Shown piece after piece: positions 1-6,695 of a stretch of 9,937 nt of DNA. Each line of letters starts with the position of its first letter. Position 1 is the stretch's first letter. The stretch comes from Pseudomonadota bacterium (lineage in GTDB: Bacteria > Pseudomonadota > Gammaproteobacteria > UBA1113). A model generated the notes under the pieces. It was given only the letters and a program-made list of their open reading frames with translations, was not told where the DNA came from and did not search any database. The stretch covers positions 1-9,937 of the forward strand of contig JAJXVQ010000036.1 of NCBI GenBank assembly GCA_021782065.1. Direction: 5' to 3'. The position numbers and the translations under genes were made by a program.

Positions 1-2981
1 TCTGCTTCGGCATCGTCTTCGTCTGGCAAGGCTATATGGGGATGTGGGTCTGCCGGCAGCAGTGCTTTTGCTGCATTGAGCTTTTTAAGCTCTTCGTCAA
101 GTTTATCTATTTCACCATTTACGCGGGCTTTCTCTGCATCCACTCCCGCTACAGATGCGAGTGCATCCTGTGCTTCCTTGATGTTCCTTTTATGCTGAGT
201 TAGAACAGCAAGCTGTTCCTCTATAGCCCTTACTTGGTCTGAAGGACGTGTTTCTTCCCGAACGGCCTCCTCTGCCGCAGCTATTTTGGCGTTTGTGTCT
301 GCTATTAGGCCCTCAAGAATCCCTACTTTTTCCTGATTCACTACTGCCTTTTTTTCTGCGCTTTCTAACGCTTTTATCGCCGCCTTAAGTTCGCGCAGTT
401 CTGTTTTTACAGCCTTGCGCCTCCGCTCTATATCCCCCACTGCACCTGATGGCACAACGATTGCCTCTACAAGGGCGAGCTTAAGGTCCGTGTGATATTT
501 CTTTAGCATTCCTGCATTGGCTATGGTTATTATTTCTAGGGGGGAAGCCTTACCTATGTCAGCCAATATGGTATCTCGGCAAGCCTTTGCTTCTGCTGTT
601 TTTCCTTCGAGATTGTCCGCTAATGCGTCGCATGCTTCCTGGTATTCGTGGGGAAAACGGCCAAGATGGTAATCACATACATCCAAAGAAGCTTTTCCAA
701 GTTCTTTTACCCTTTCTATTCCAATTATAGGAGGATCGCTAGTGCTAATATCAGCAAGCGCCTTGGCTAAGGCGCCACGCGCTTCTTCTAGCGCTCCTCT
801 ACATTTATTTATAGCCTCTATTTTCTGTCTAGGTGAAGAAGCGTCGGCAAGTTGTTTTAGTGCGTACCTCAGCAGAGTATTAACTTCTTCGTATCGACAC
901 CTCAGGTTCTGCACCTTACGTCGATTCTCAGGCGCGGCAAATTGTGCTTGTTCCAGATTGGCTATTGTCGTGTTTAAGCCTTGGATAGCCGTTTCTGCCG
1001 CTCCCTGTAGCTGCTGTAAATTAGGCATGTTGGGGTTGGCTTCAGCCAATGCCATTTCGAGCGCGGCTAAATGCGCTTCCGTGCTTTGCAGATAGAAATC
1101 TACATTTGTTTGTACCGAATCCGGATTTGCACTACCTAAAAATAGGCGTGTCCTATTTAACCAAGTAATAGCATTGTCTACTACTTGATCAAGACTTTCT
1201 TCATCATCCTTATCGACTTCACCCTCATCGACTTCATCCTCATCGTTTTCTTTATCATCATCGTCTTCTTCATCATCATCGCTTTCTTCATCATCATCGT
1301 TTTCTTCATCATCATCGCTTTCTTCATCATCAACTTCTCCATTATCGATTGTTCTACCCTGACTCTCGCTTTCGTTTTCTTCGCCCTTACCAGTGCCGTG
1401 GGGCTTCGAGCCCGCTCCTGCAGCAGATAGGCTAGAATCGAGCTTAGCAGGTTCTTCTTCCTTCAGGAGTTTAACCAATTCGTGTTCATCACCTGAACTA
1501 TATTCTGCAGTATCTCTTTGTCCCTCCATCCACTCATCCAATCCCTTCGCCTCCCTTTCATACTCATGCAATACAGCAACCCTTATATTTTTCAATTGTG
1601 AAATACACTCCCCGGTTTTTTTAGCCTTGTGATCTCCTTTCCAACCTTTATATAGCTTCAGGAATTGATCCCCATCCGCAGTGCTTAAATAGTTTAAGAA
1701 AGGATTAATCCCGCGAGCGATTAAAGATTCCACCTCTCGCACAACATCTTTGGGGGTGGGACACCTCTTGCCTATCTCTTCGGATGTATACCCTGTCAGG
1801 CTAGATATTGCTACAATGATGGCTGTTTGATGGCGCCGACCCAGAATATCGCTTTTTCTATAGGGCAATACGGCGACACATAGATCAAAAAAAGCATTTA
1901 TTTTTTTAACTTCCTCGTCTTCTTCTATAAAGTCTTCTTCAATGTCGTCACCGAAAGTTTCAAGCGAAACCAGGGGCCATGATGAAAGATCTTCTTTATC
2001 TTCTTTCTCTTCTTTTTCTTTTTCCTTTTCTTTTTCCTTTTTCTCTTCTTTTGATGAAGAAGTTGATGATTTTGCTTTTCCAAACAACCCCTTCTTTGGT
2101 AGAGGGGCTTGAGCTGTCTCGGCGGCGATTTGTGCGTTTACGGCGCTGTATAAGTTTTCCATCGCCACTCTCACCTTATTATAATCTTCCTCAGTACATT
2201 GCCCCTTTTTCACTGCTAAAGCTAAGGATTTAAGACATGCGCGCACTTTTATTACCTCCTCCTTAACCTCTCCATTACCCTTTTCGTAAAAGAGCTGTAG
2301 AACTCTATCTAAGTTCTTTTCAGCCTTCGTTGGCTCTATCTTTTTATCTGGAAGAGATTTGTAATACTGGGCAACAGCCCGCCCAGCTAGCTTAAGTACG
2401 TCCTGTAGTAAACTTTTCGTATCAGATTTTCCTGTATGAGGACGCCAAGGAGGTGAGCTTGAGGACAAACTTGAGCTCGAAGGCAGCTGCGACGAAGACG
2501 AAATTAACGCTTGTCCCAGTTCGAGAATAGATTTCAGAGGGTGTACATAAACCACTCCGACATCATCCGTGAAACCATCTTTCCCACTATTCAAACGGCA
2601 TGTAGACCACTCTATCAAAGCTAAAAGGAACTTTTGGGCCCTTGGATCGTGAGATTGCTTCTTCATAGCCTCAATACATTGTATAGCTAGTTCTTTTTCT
2701 TCGGGGATTATACCCGGGTCGGCATTAATTAGCTCAACAATTACATTTATAGCGTAAGCCCTTTTCTTTGCATTTTCTGTATTTATGTGCATGCTCTCGT
2801 TTAGGGTTTTGTGGCGTATAGAAGTCGCAAAACTCTCTTCCCCTGTAAGGAATTTGGCGTCAGAAAGTATGCGGATAACACCTAGTATCTTATCGTTAGC
2901 AACTGCTCCTGCAACGCCCAGCGCTCTTGCAACGGTGTTGACTAAATCCATTCTTTGTTGTTCGTTTAGTTCTTCTTTCAT
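1..2981 (-). CDS. Large coiled-coil protein with acidic repeat tract, candidate secreted effector; 3' end outside the window
   Basis: I read this frame codon by codon: it is open from the ATG at 2981-2979 to the window edge, giving at least 993 residues with no stop. The start is supported by a Shine-Dalgarno AGGTG four bases upstream. I do not recognise a family. Residues 1-150 look like a compact helical domain. Residues 161-176 are a Ser-rich linker. Residues 305-331 are a Ser then Lys/Glu tract. Residues 549-595 are almost entirely Asp and Glu. From about 600 on, the sequence is Ala/Glu/Lys/Leu-rich with heptad-like spacing, suggesting a long coiled coil. I see no signal peptide or membrane segment, so it is soluble in the bacterium. 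The PmrA-like promoter, size and low-complexity linkers fit a Dot/Icm type IV effector, which is an inference. The C-terminal secretion signal cannot be checked because that end is missing. Confidence 0.9.
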   Translation of the reverse strand, partial: MKEELNEQQRMDLVNTVARALGVAGAVANDKILGVIRILSDAKFLTGEESFATSIRHKTLNESMHINTENAKKRAYAINVIVELINADPGIIPEEKELAIQCIEAMKKQSHDPRAQKFLLALIEWSTCRLNSGKDGFTDDVGVVYVHPLKSILELGQALISSSSQLPSSSSLSSSSPPWRPHTGKSDTKSLLQDVLKLAGRAVAQYYKSLPDKKIEPTKAEKNLDRVLQLFYEKGNGEVKEEVIKVRACLKSLALAVKKGQCTEEDYNKVRVAMENLYSAVNAQIAAETAQAPLPKKGLFGKAKSSTSSSKEEKKEKEKEKEKEEKEDKEDLSSWPLVSLETFGDDIEEDFIEEDEEVKKINAFFDLCVAVLPYRKSDILGRRHQTAIIVAISSLTGYTSEEIGKRCPTPKDVVREVESLIARGINPFLNYLSTADGDQFLKLYKGWKGDHKAKKTGECISQLKNIRVAVLHEYEREAKGLDEWMEGQRDTAEYSSGDEHELVKLLKEEEPAKLDSSLSAAGAGSKPHGTGKGEENESESQGRTIDNGEVDDEESDDDEENDDDEESDDDEEDDDDKENDEDEVDEGEVDKDDEESLDQVVDNAITWLNRTRLFLGSANPDSVQTNVDFYLQSTEAHLAALEMALAEANPNMPNLQQLQGAAETAIQGLNTTIANLEQAQFAAPENRRKVQNLRCRYEEVNTLLRYALKQLADASSPRQKIEAINKCRGALEEARGALAKALADISTSDPPIIGIERVKELGKASLDVCDYHLGRFPHEYQEACDALADNLEGKTAEAKACRDTILADIGKASPLEIITIANAGMLKKYHTDLKLALVEAIVVPSGAVGDIERRRKAVKTELRELKAAIKALESAEKKAVVNQEKVGILEGLIADTNAKIAAAEEAVREETRPSDQVRAIEEQLAVLTQHKRNIKEAQDALASVAGVDAEKARVNGEIDKLDEELKKLNAAKALLPADPHPHIALPDEDDAEA
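1245..1331 (-). repeat. In-frame 18-bp tandem repeat encoding Asp/Glu hexads
   Basis: On the plus strand, units of the form gctttcttcatcatcatc recur with an 18-bp period, differing mainly at gct/gtt. On the coding strand they give successive hexads DDDEEN, DDDEES, DDDEED and DDDKEN at residues 556-579 of the large protein, after a shorter DDEES unit. Because the period is a multiple of three, changes in copy number keep the frame, so the tract can vary in length between strains without breaking the gene. Confidence 0.85.
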
Positions 2982-3193
2982 CTTTCACCTCTAAATTACT
3001 GATTCGCATTGAAGGCCTAGTATCGCCCATGGCTCAATATGGCCGTATAACGCCCATGGGCGCTTACTACACGGGTATTACGTGTAAAACCCCATCCTGG
3101 GCCCGTCGCAGGGGCGGTTCGCGAATCGCTAGGGATTCAACCGATACCATTAGGTAAAAACCGCCTAACGTACACGACCGTTATATTCTCTAT
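2982..3193 (-). promoter_or_regulatory. Long 5' leader of the first large gene, with hairpin
   Basis: About 200 nt lie between the -10 box and the start codon, with no good ORF. The leader holds a 7-bp hairpin with one G-U pair (3114-3120 with 3123-3129, two-base centre), about 140 nt before the ATG. It also holds a 12-bp palindrome cgcccatgggcg at 3051-3062 and the Shine-Dalgarno AGGTG at 2986-2990. The leader of the 885-residue gene has a hairpin of the same kind at the same distance, with alignable flanks (GGGGTT...TTTTAC on the minus strand). A role in translational control is possible but unproven. Confidence 0.45.
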
Positions 3194-3238
3194 ATTATAC
3201 AATAAATAAGAGGTGAAGATTATTAAGACTTTCTTAAG
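3194..3238 (-). promoter_or_regulatory. PmrA-like box and -10 for the first large gene
   Basis: Read on the minus strand, 3238-3221 is CTTAAGAAAGTCTTAATA, two CTTAA half-sites 11 bp apart. This matches the known PmrA consensus CTTAA-N6-CTTAA. A perfect TATAAT follows at 3199-3194, with 23 nt between the second half-site and the hexamer. The -35 region is weak, as expected for an activator-dependent promoter where the regulator sits at or next to -35. The same arrangement occurs at 9743-9785. PmrA binding is inferred from the motif; no regulator gene is in the window. Confidence 0.72.
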
Positions 3239-3356
3239 AGGCGTAGAAGCTACATTCCCGTGATCTTTTAAAATGCTTTGAAACGAGCTATTTCTGTTTA
3301 AAAAATAAGCTATTATAGCCTTTTGGTGTTTATCTTCGTGTGAATATAATGAAAAT
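3239..3356. other. AT-rich intergenic stretch without a recognisable gene
   Basis: Between the PmrA-like box and hairpin element A I find no reading frame of note, no tRNA and no clear terminator. A plus-strand TATAAT at 3345-3350 has no convincing -35 partner and no gene downstream on that strand. Confidence 0.5.
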
Positions 3357-3412
3357 TAGGGCTTGTTGACATTTGGTTTGTCGAAGCGAAAACTGAATGT
3401 CAACAAGCCCTA
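3357..3412. repeat. Hairpin element A (MITE-like), possible terminator
   Basis: Perfect 17-bp inverted arms (3357-3373 and 3396-3412, beginning tagggcttgttgacatt) enclose a 22-nt loop that can itself pair (gtttgtcg with cgaaaac). A 28-nt core at 3371-3398 is identical to 5823-5850 in element B. The ends are tagggc/gcccta, with TTAG on the left and CTAG on the right, which would fit insertion into a YTAR-type target as in the IS5 family; that is only a suggestion. On the minus strand it lies 82 nt after the stop of the nuclease-family gene and is followed by AATTTT, so it may also terminate that transcript. Confidence 0.75.
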
Positions 3413-3493
3413 GTAAACTCGCGCTTACACCCAACACAAAACCATGATAAAATTTTTCCGGATGCGTGCCTTTCACATCGAAAGCTGTTACGA

Positions 3494-5290
3494 CTAATAT
3501 TCTTTATCTATTTTTCGTTCAAAGCTGCAAAATTGTGGTTTACTCTCGGTCTTGGTGTTTAAATCCTTAAATTGATGCAGCGACAGCACATTCTTTCCCG
3601 AAAAGGTCATGCATACTTTTAACCGTTGCGTTACCTGCGGGCTGCGTTTTAGTACCGTTTCATATTGCCTGTCCTCTATTTGCTTTAAGCCTCTTTCGGC
3701 ATGTTCTTTCAATAAAGCGTGTATTTTGACCGGATCTTGAGTCGAGGTTATTTTAAGATATTTCAGCTCCAATAAAATACCCAACGAATGCGCTGCCGTT
3801 TTAGGGGTTAACAACAGATCGTAAAACCCCGTGCCGCTTTCTCTCTTAGAATCCACATGATGGGTCTCTCGTATGCTGGCGACTAGGCCCAACATTAAGG
3901 CATGATAAATATTCTCGGCGTTAAAAATAGCAGGCGTGTCTTTTACGCTGAAAGAATCGAGCAAATACTCGCTTAACAGCGCCGTAAATTGTTCCACCTT
4001 GCCCGCCAACAGGCTTTTTAAAAAGGTATCGTACTTTGTTGTTCCTAAGTCTTCGGTTAAATAACTCCTAAAAATACTGGTGTATTGTGCCAACACTTCT
4101 AGATTCGGTATTCTAAGCTGGCAGCGCCATTGTAAGCCATCCCGCTCCTTATTAACTACCGTCAAATACCCTGCAAACAACAACAATGTCCACAGTGATT
4201 CTTTTTTATCTATTAAATCTTCATAGCGTAAATTAACATCCACCGTATCCGTAATATTCTCACCCTGCATCAAGCGCGATAGTTTGTCTTTGGTTTCCTC
4301 GCTGCTGTTAACCAGCACTTTTCTTAACACGGTATCATTGGAAGTTAAAACCCAGTAAGGCCCTAGCTCTTTATTGCTTAAATAATTTAACAGCGACCAG
4401 GGGTTGTAAACCACCGTTTTACCCATGAAATAGCCGTTATAAAATCGGCGTATGTCTTCTAAGCCATGTGTAATTCCCACCGCTTCTACTAATTCTGCTA
4501 CCTCGGCTTCGGTGAAGCCAAAATAAGAACCATAGGCATCGTCTAATGACGTATACACTTTTAAATTATTAAGCTCCGATAACATCTGGTTTTTAGAAAC
4601 ACGTAAAATACCACTCATCAATGCTTTTTCTAAATAAATATTATCTTTAAGGGCGCTGCTAAAAACATTGCGCATAAAGTTACTTAATTCTTCTACGTAG
4701 CCATAAACATAAGCCGCCGTTAACGGCGAATCGTATTCATCGATGAGTATAATTGCTTTCTTGCCGTGCGCTTTATACAGAAATTCGCTTAAAAGCTGCA
4801 AGGCTTCTTCTAATTGACTTTTGTTAGGCAACCCTGATAGATAAGTCTGAAATAGGGCTTTATCCTCTGTACTCAATTTTTCAGAGCGCAGTAGTTTTTG
4901 ATGCTCCCTATACATTTTCTGAATCAAAACCCGCATGCCATCAATAGCTTCCTCTAAAGTAGGCTCTTTCAAATCTTTGAAGGTAATGGAAATAACCGGA
5001 TACTGCCCTTGGTGTAGACGCATAAATTCGCCGTTATCCACCTTGGCAATGGCAAAATTGCTGAATAGATCCGCCGTGGATACGCCCGCTACCTCGGCGC
5101 TAAAAAAATGCTGCAACATGGACAAAGTTAGGGTTTTGCCGAAGCGGCGCGGGCGTAATAATAGCGCCACCACTTCAGCCTCAAAAAACTCTTTAATGAT
5201 GAGCGATTTATCGACTAAAAGACAACCGTCTCGTACCAACCTGCTAAAAACAGCGTGTGTACACTCAATTTTACGGCCTAGAATGGGCAT
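3494..5290 (-). CDS. AAA-ATPase-like / PD-(D/E)XK nuclease superfamily protein
   Basis: At 598 residues this has the usual length and order of the AAA-ATPase-like plus PDDEXK_9 (DUF1703) family. Residues 26-58 carry VDKSLIIKEF and the Walker A-type RPRRFGKTLTLSM. The Walker B-type strand IILIDEYD is at 180-187. Family signatures SGILRVSKNQ (226-235) and YNGYFMGKTVVYNPWSLLNYL-like sequence (284-304) follow. The C-terminal nuclease-like domain shows ENIYHALMLGL (459-469), Asp491 after SGTGFY, and E508-L-K510 in ILLELK, which fit the D...ExK core. The biochemical role of the family is not settled; it is common in multiple copies in Bacteroidetes and in intracellular bacteria. The start is supported by AAAGG seven bases upstream. 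It looks intact. It is likely an independent unit, not part of the PmrA-like pair. Confidence 0.93.
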   Translation of the reverse strand: MPILGRKIECTHAVFSRLVRDGCLLVDKSLIIKEFFEAEVVALLLRPRRFGKTLTLSMLQHFFSAEVAGVSTADLFSNFAIAKVDNGEFMRLHQGQYPVISITFKDLKEPTLEEAIDGMRVLIQKMYREHQKLLRSEKLSTEDKALFQTYLSGLPNKSQLEEALQLLSEFLYKAHGKKAIILIDEYDSPLTAAYVYGYVEELSNFMRNVFSSALKDNIYLEKALMSGILRVSKNQMLSELNNLKVYTSLDDAYGSYFGFTEAEVAELVEAVGITHGLEDIRRFYNGYFMGKTVVYNPWSLLNYLSNKELGPYWVLTSNDTVLRKVLVNSSEETKDKLSRLMQGENITDTVDVNLRYEDLIDKKESLWTLLLFAGYLTVVNKERDGLQWRCQLRIPNLEVLAQYTSIFRSYLTEDLGTTKYDTFLKSLLAGKVEQFTALLSEYLLDSFSVKDTPAIFNAENIYHALMLGLVASIRETHHVDSKRESGTGFYDLLLTPKTAAHSLGILLELKYLKITSTQDPVKIHALLKEHAERGLKQIEDRQYETVLKRSPQVTQRLKVCMTFSGKNVLSLHQFKDLNTKTESKPQFCSFERKIDKEY

Positions 5291-5325
5291 AGAGGAACCT
5301 TTTATTCAAAATAACTTGCGTATAC

Positions 5326-5334
5326 AGTATAGCA
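5326..5334 (-). promoter_or_regulatory. Extended -10 promoter for the nuclease-family gene
   Basis: Read on the minus strand, 5334-5326 is TGCTATACT, a TGn-TATACT extended -10 element, 35 nt upstream of the ATG. No good -35 is visible, which the extended -10 would tolerate. No CTTAA repeat is present here, so regulation differs from the two flanking large genes. Confidence 0.42.
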
Positions 5335-5441
5335 TGTCGGTTCTAGGTGGGCTAACCCGCGCCGCGCTGGGTAGAATGTATACAGAATTATTTTTTGAGA
5401 ACCCCTTGTAAACGTCATCCCTATCACAGAAAATCATCTAT

Positions 5442-5515
5442 GATCGGCGTTGTTATCATCTTGCATCCTTCAAAATCCGTTACATTTTGAGTGCAAAATA
5501 GAACAACGGCCGATC
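5442..5515. repeat. Nested imperfect inverted repeat (74 nt)
   Basis: The outer arms gatcggcgttgtt (5442-5454) and aacaacggccgatc (5502-5515) pair with a single extra G. Inside, ttgca (5461-5465) pairs with tgcaa (5492-5496) and caaaat (5471-5476) with attttg (5484-5489). The three nested stems make a long hairpin with interior loops. It could be a small non-coding RNA, a degenerate miniature element or a transcript-end structure; the sequence does not decide. No flanking gene reads directly into it. Confidence 0.5.
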
Positions 5516-5600
5516 CCTTCGTCAATATTTTCAAAAGTTTACATCACTCCCCTATCCGAACTGAGGTTAGTCATTTTGACTGTGGATCTGGATTCCCCAT

Positions 5601-5697
5601 TCTGCTTGCTGACGCGCGCGGCTAGGGATACATCGCGGCTAAAATACGTTGCCGGTTATTCGTGCACCACCACGACTTCCTTGCCCGAGCCGCGACC
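5601..5697. repeat. REP-like pair, degenerate
   Basis: Two units related to those at 6696-6826 lie in opposite orientation. One is tctgcttgctgacgcgcgcg with flank gctaggga (5601-5628), close to 6799-6826. The other is cccgagccgcgacc (5684-5697), identical in its core to the units at 6696 and 6744. The GC-rich units stand out from their AT-richer surroundings. No gene is apparent here. Confidence 0.5.
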
Positions 5698-5799
5698 TAG
5701 AACGGATAAAATACCACAGCGGATGAGTGGACGAAAATTTGTTACGCTTTATTCATTTCCGCGCCGCGCGAATGCACCTCAGACCTACGCTTAAACAAC

Positions 5800-5891
5800 C
5801 GTTAACTCTAGGGCTTGTAGCCATTTGGTTTGTCGAAGCGAAAACTGAATACAGCCGATAAACCAAATGGCTACAAGCCCTAGAGTTAACG
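5800..5891. repeat. Hairpin element B (MITE-like), 32-bp perfect arms
   Basis: The arms at 5800-5831 and 5860-5891 are perfectly complementary over 32 bp and enclose a 28-nt loop. The outer part contains gttaactctag/ctagagttaac and the inner part gggcttgtagcc/ggctacaagccc. The core 5823-5850 is identical to that of element A. Compared with A, the arms differ at two positions, and each change is matched in the opposite arm so pairing is kept. There is no ORF inside. It is probably a non-autonomous mobile or structured repeat. Confidence 0.8.
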
Positions 5892-5935
5892 CCAACGAAA
5901 AGCGAAAAATATTTTTAAAAAAAGGCTAAAAAGAC

Positions 5936-5963
5936 TTGAATTTTTATGCCAATGGAGGATAAT
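5936..5963 (+). promoter_or_regulatory. Possible sigma-70 promoter
   Basis: TTGAAT (5936-5941) and GATAAT (5958-5963) are separated by 16 nt on the plus strand. Transcription would start near 5970 and run through the structured stretch at 6021-6083 and the small ORFs beyond. Supported only by motif match and position. Confidence 0.3.
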
Positions 5964-6020
5964 GACGGTGTGTGCTAAGTGTGGGTTTTAAGTTTTTAAA
6001 ATCGGCGCAAGAGCACATTA

Positions 6021-6083
6021 CGGTGGGTGTCTATTGTAGGAAATAGACGCAGCAAACCGGGTGATGAGGCCCGGCAAGCTGCT
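6021..6083 (+). ncRNA. Possible structured RNA, two adjacent hairpins
   Basis: Hairpin 1 pairs tgtctatt (6028-6035) with aatagacg (6042-6049), allowing one G-U, around a 6-nt loop. Hairpin 2, almost abutting it, pairs gcagc (6049-6053) with gctgc (6078-6082) and, beyond a small AAA/CAA internal loop, ccggg (6057-6061) with cccgg (6070-6074) around an 8-nt loop. Two compact stems in a row downstream of a candidate promoter suggest a functional RNA or leader. The layout recalls the C4 antisense RNAs of P1/P7-type phages, but I cannot confirm that by eye. The opposite strand could fold equally. Confidence 0.35.
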
Positions 6084-6122
6084 AACCTAAACATCTCTTA
6101 ACCATACGGAGACGTTCAAGCT

Positions 6123-6296
6123 ATGCGCATATTATCGCACTTCCTCGCATTCGCACAACAGGAATATCGCATTCCTAGCTATGTTCCCAAACACTATGGC
6201 CGTATATTAAACCAATATACGGAATTTCCAACATTCCCGGCCGGATTATGGTGTGAAACACCGCCCAACACGGCTAGGGGGTTGCGGAAGACCTAG
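6123..6296 (+). CDS. Doubtful small ORF, 57 residues
   Basis: An ATG ORF beginning MRILSHFLAFAQQEYR and ending at a TAG. A GGAG lies about ten bases before the ATG, so translation is possible. It follows the possible structured RNA and overlaps the next small ORF. Its DNA contains several short inverted repeats, for example ccgtatatt/aatatacgg at 6200-6222, which argues as much for a structured non-coding region as for a gene. No family recognised. Confidence 0.2.
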   Translation: MRILSHFLAFAQQEYRIPSYVPKHYGRILNQYTEFPTFPAGLWCETPPNTARGLRKT

Positions 6297-6441
6297 TGGC
6301 TGTTTCGTTTTTGCCTGTTACGCTCGCTTTAGCGTAAACGGCTCAAATGGCAACGGCCACTATTTAGGCTCTGTCTTCGCCAGATCCGGAGCGCGTGTAG
6401 CTGTGCGCTCTTTTGAGTCGGCCTTTGTCATTTCCCGTTGA
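6253..6441 (+). CDS. Doubtful small ORF, 62 residues, GTG start
   Basis: This reads from a GTG and overlaps the preceding ORF in another frame. The product is rich in Gly, Ser, Arg and Phe, with VNGSNGNGHYLGSVFARSG in the middle and VISR at the end. A hairpin ttacgct/agcgtaa (6318-6337) lies within it. There is no clear ribosome-binding site. It could be a decayed phage-type small gene or chance; I recognise no domain. Confidence 0.18.
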   Translation: MKHRPTRLGGCGRPSGCFVFACYARFSVNGSNGNGHYLGSVFARSGARVAVRSFESAFVISR

Positions 6442-6466
6442 GTTTGGGCTAAAGTGCTATGAGTGA

Positions 6467-6691
6467 TTATAGGCGTTCAACGAATAAAGCGCGGATGCAG
6501 CGTTCATCCAACTTGGGCGCGACATGGCTTAGCTGCTCTAAGGTTGCATCCTTCCCCGCCCGGAAATGCGCCTTAGCGAAAAGAGCTGTCTAAGTCGGTG
6601 CGTGGTAGCCTTGGAGCCATTTCAAGACCAAGCGCAATAGCACACCGTACTCGCTCTGGCCTGGGGAGTCATGGCCCCAGGCTGGAGCCCT
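6467..6691 (-). pseudogene. Broken gene remnant with one in-frame stop
   Basis: Read from 6691 to 6467 on the minus strand, one frame stays protein-like for about 73 codons, interrupted only by a TAG at 6592-6590. The first part includes SEYGVLLRLVLKWLQGYH; the second includes FRAGKDATLEQLSH and KLDERCIRALFVERL before a TAA. It has no start codon or ribosome site of its own, and the frame closes inside the REP-like unit at 6696. This fits the 3' part of a gene that was cut off upstream and gained a nonsense mutation. I do not recognise the family. A chance open frame remains possible. Confidence 0.35.
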
Positions 6692-6695
6692 ATTT

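Noticed and set aside
1245..1331. Short regular repeats that might suggest a CRISPR array
   Set aside because: The units are head-to-tail 18-bp coding repeats with no spacers, in frame within a gene.
1185..1430. Plus-strand ORF with Phe/Ile-rich repeats resembling a membrane protein
   Set aside because: It is the antisense image of the Asp/Glu hexad tract (GAT and GAA codons read as ATC and TTC) inside the verified minus-strand gene.
3111..3130. tRNA T-arm lookalike (ggttcgcgaatc)
   Set aside because: No acceptor, D or anticodon arms can be placed around it; it is better explained as the leader hairpin shared with the other large gene.
3345..3350. Plus-strand TATAAT
   Set aside because: There is no matching -35 and no plus-strand gene downstream; the region is AT-rich, so a chance match is likely.
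4935..5411. Plus-strand ORF of 158 codons opposite the nuclease-family gene
   Set aside because: It lies largely antisense to the well-supported ATPase domain, has no ribosome-binding site and gives no recognisable protein.
5450..5794. Plus-strand ORF of 114 codons in the intergenic gap
   Set aside because: It runs through the nested inverted repeat and the REP-like pair, has no ribosome-binding site and its product looks like no known protein.
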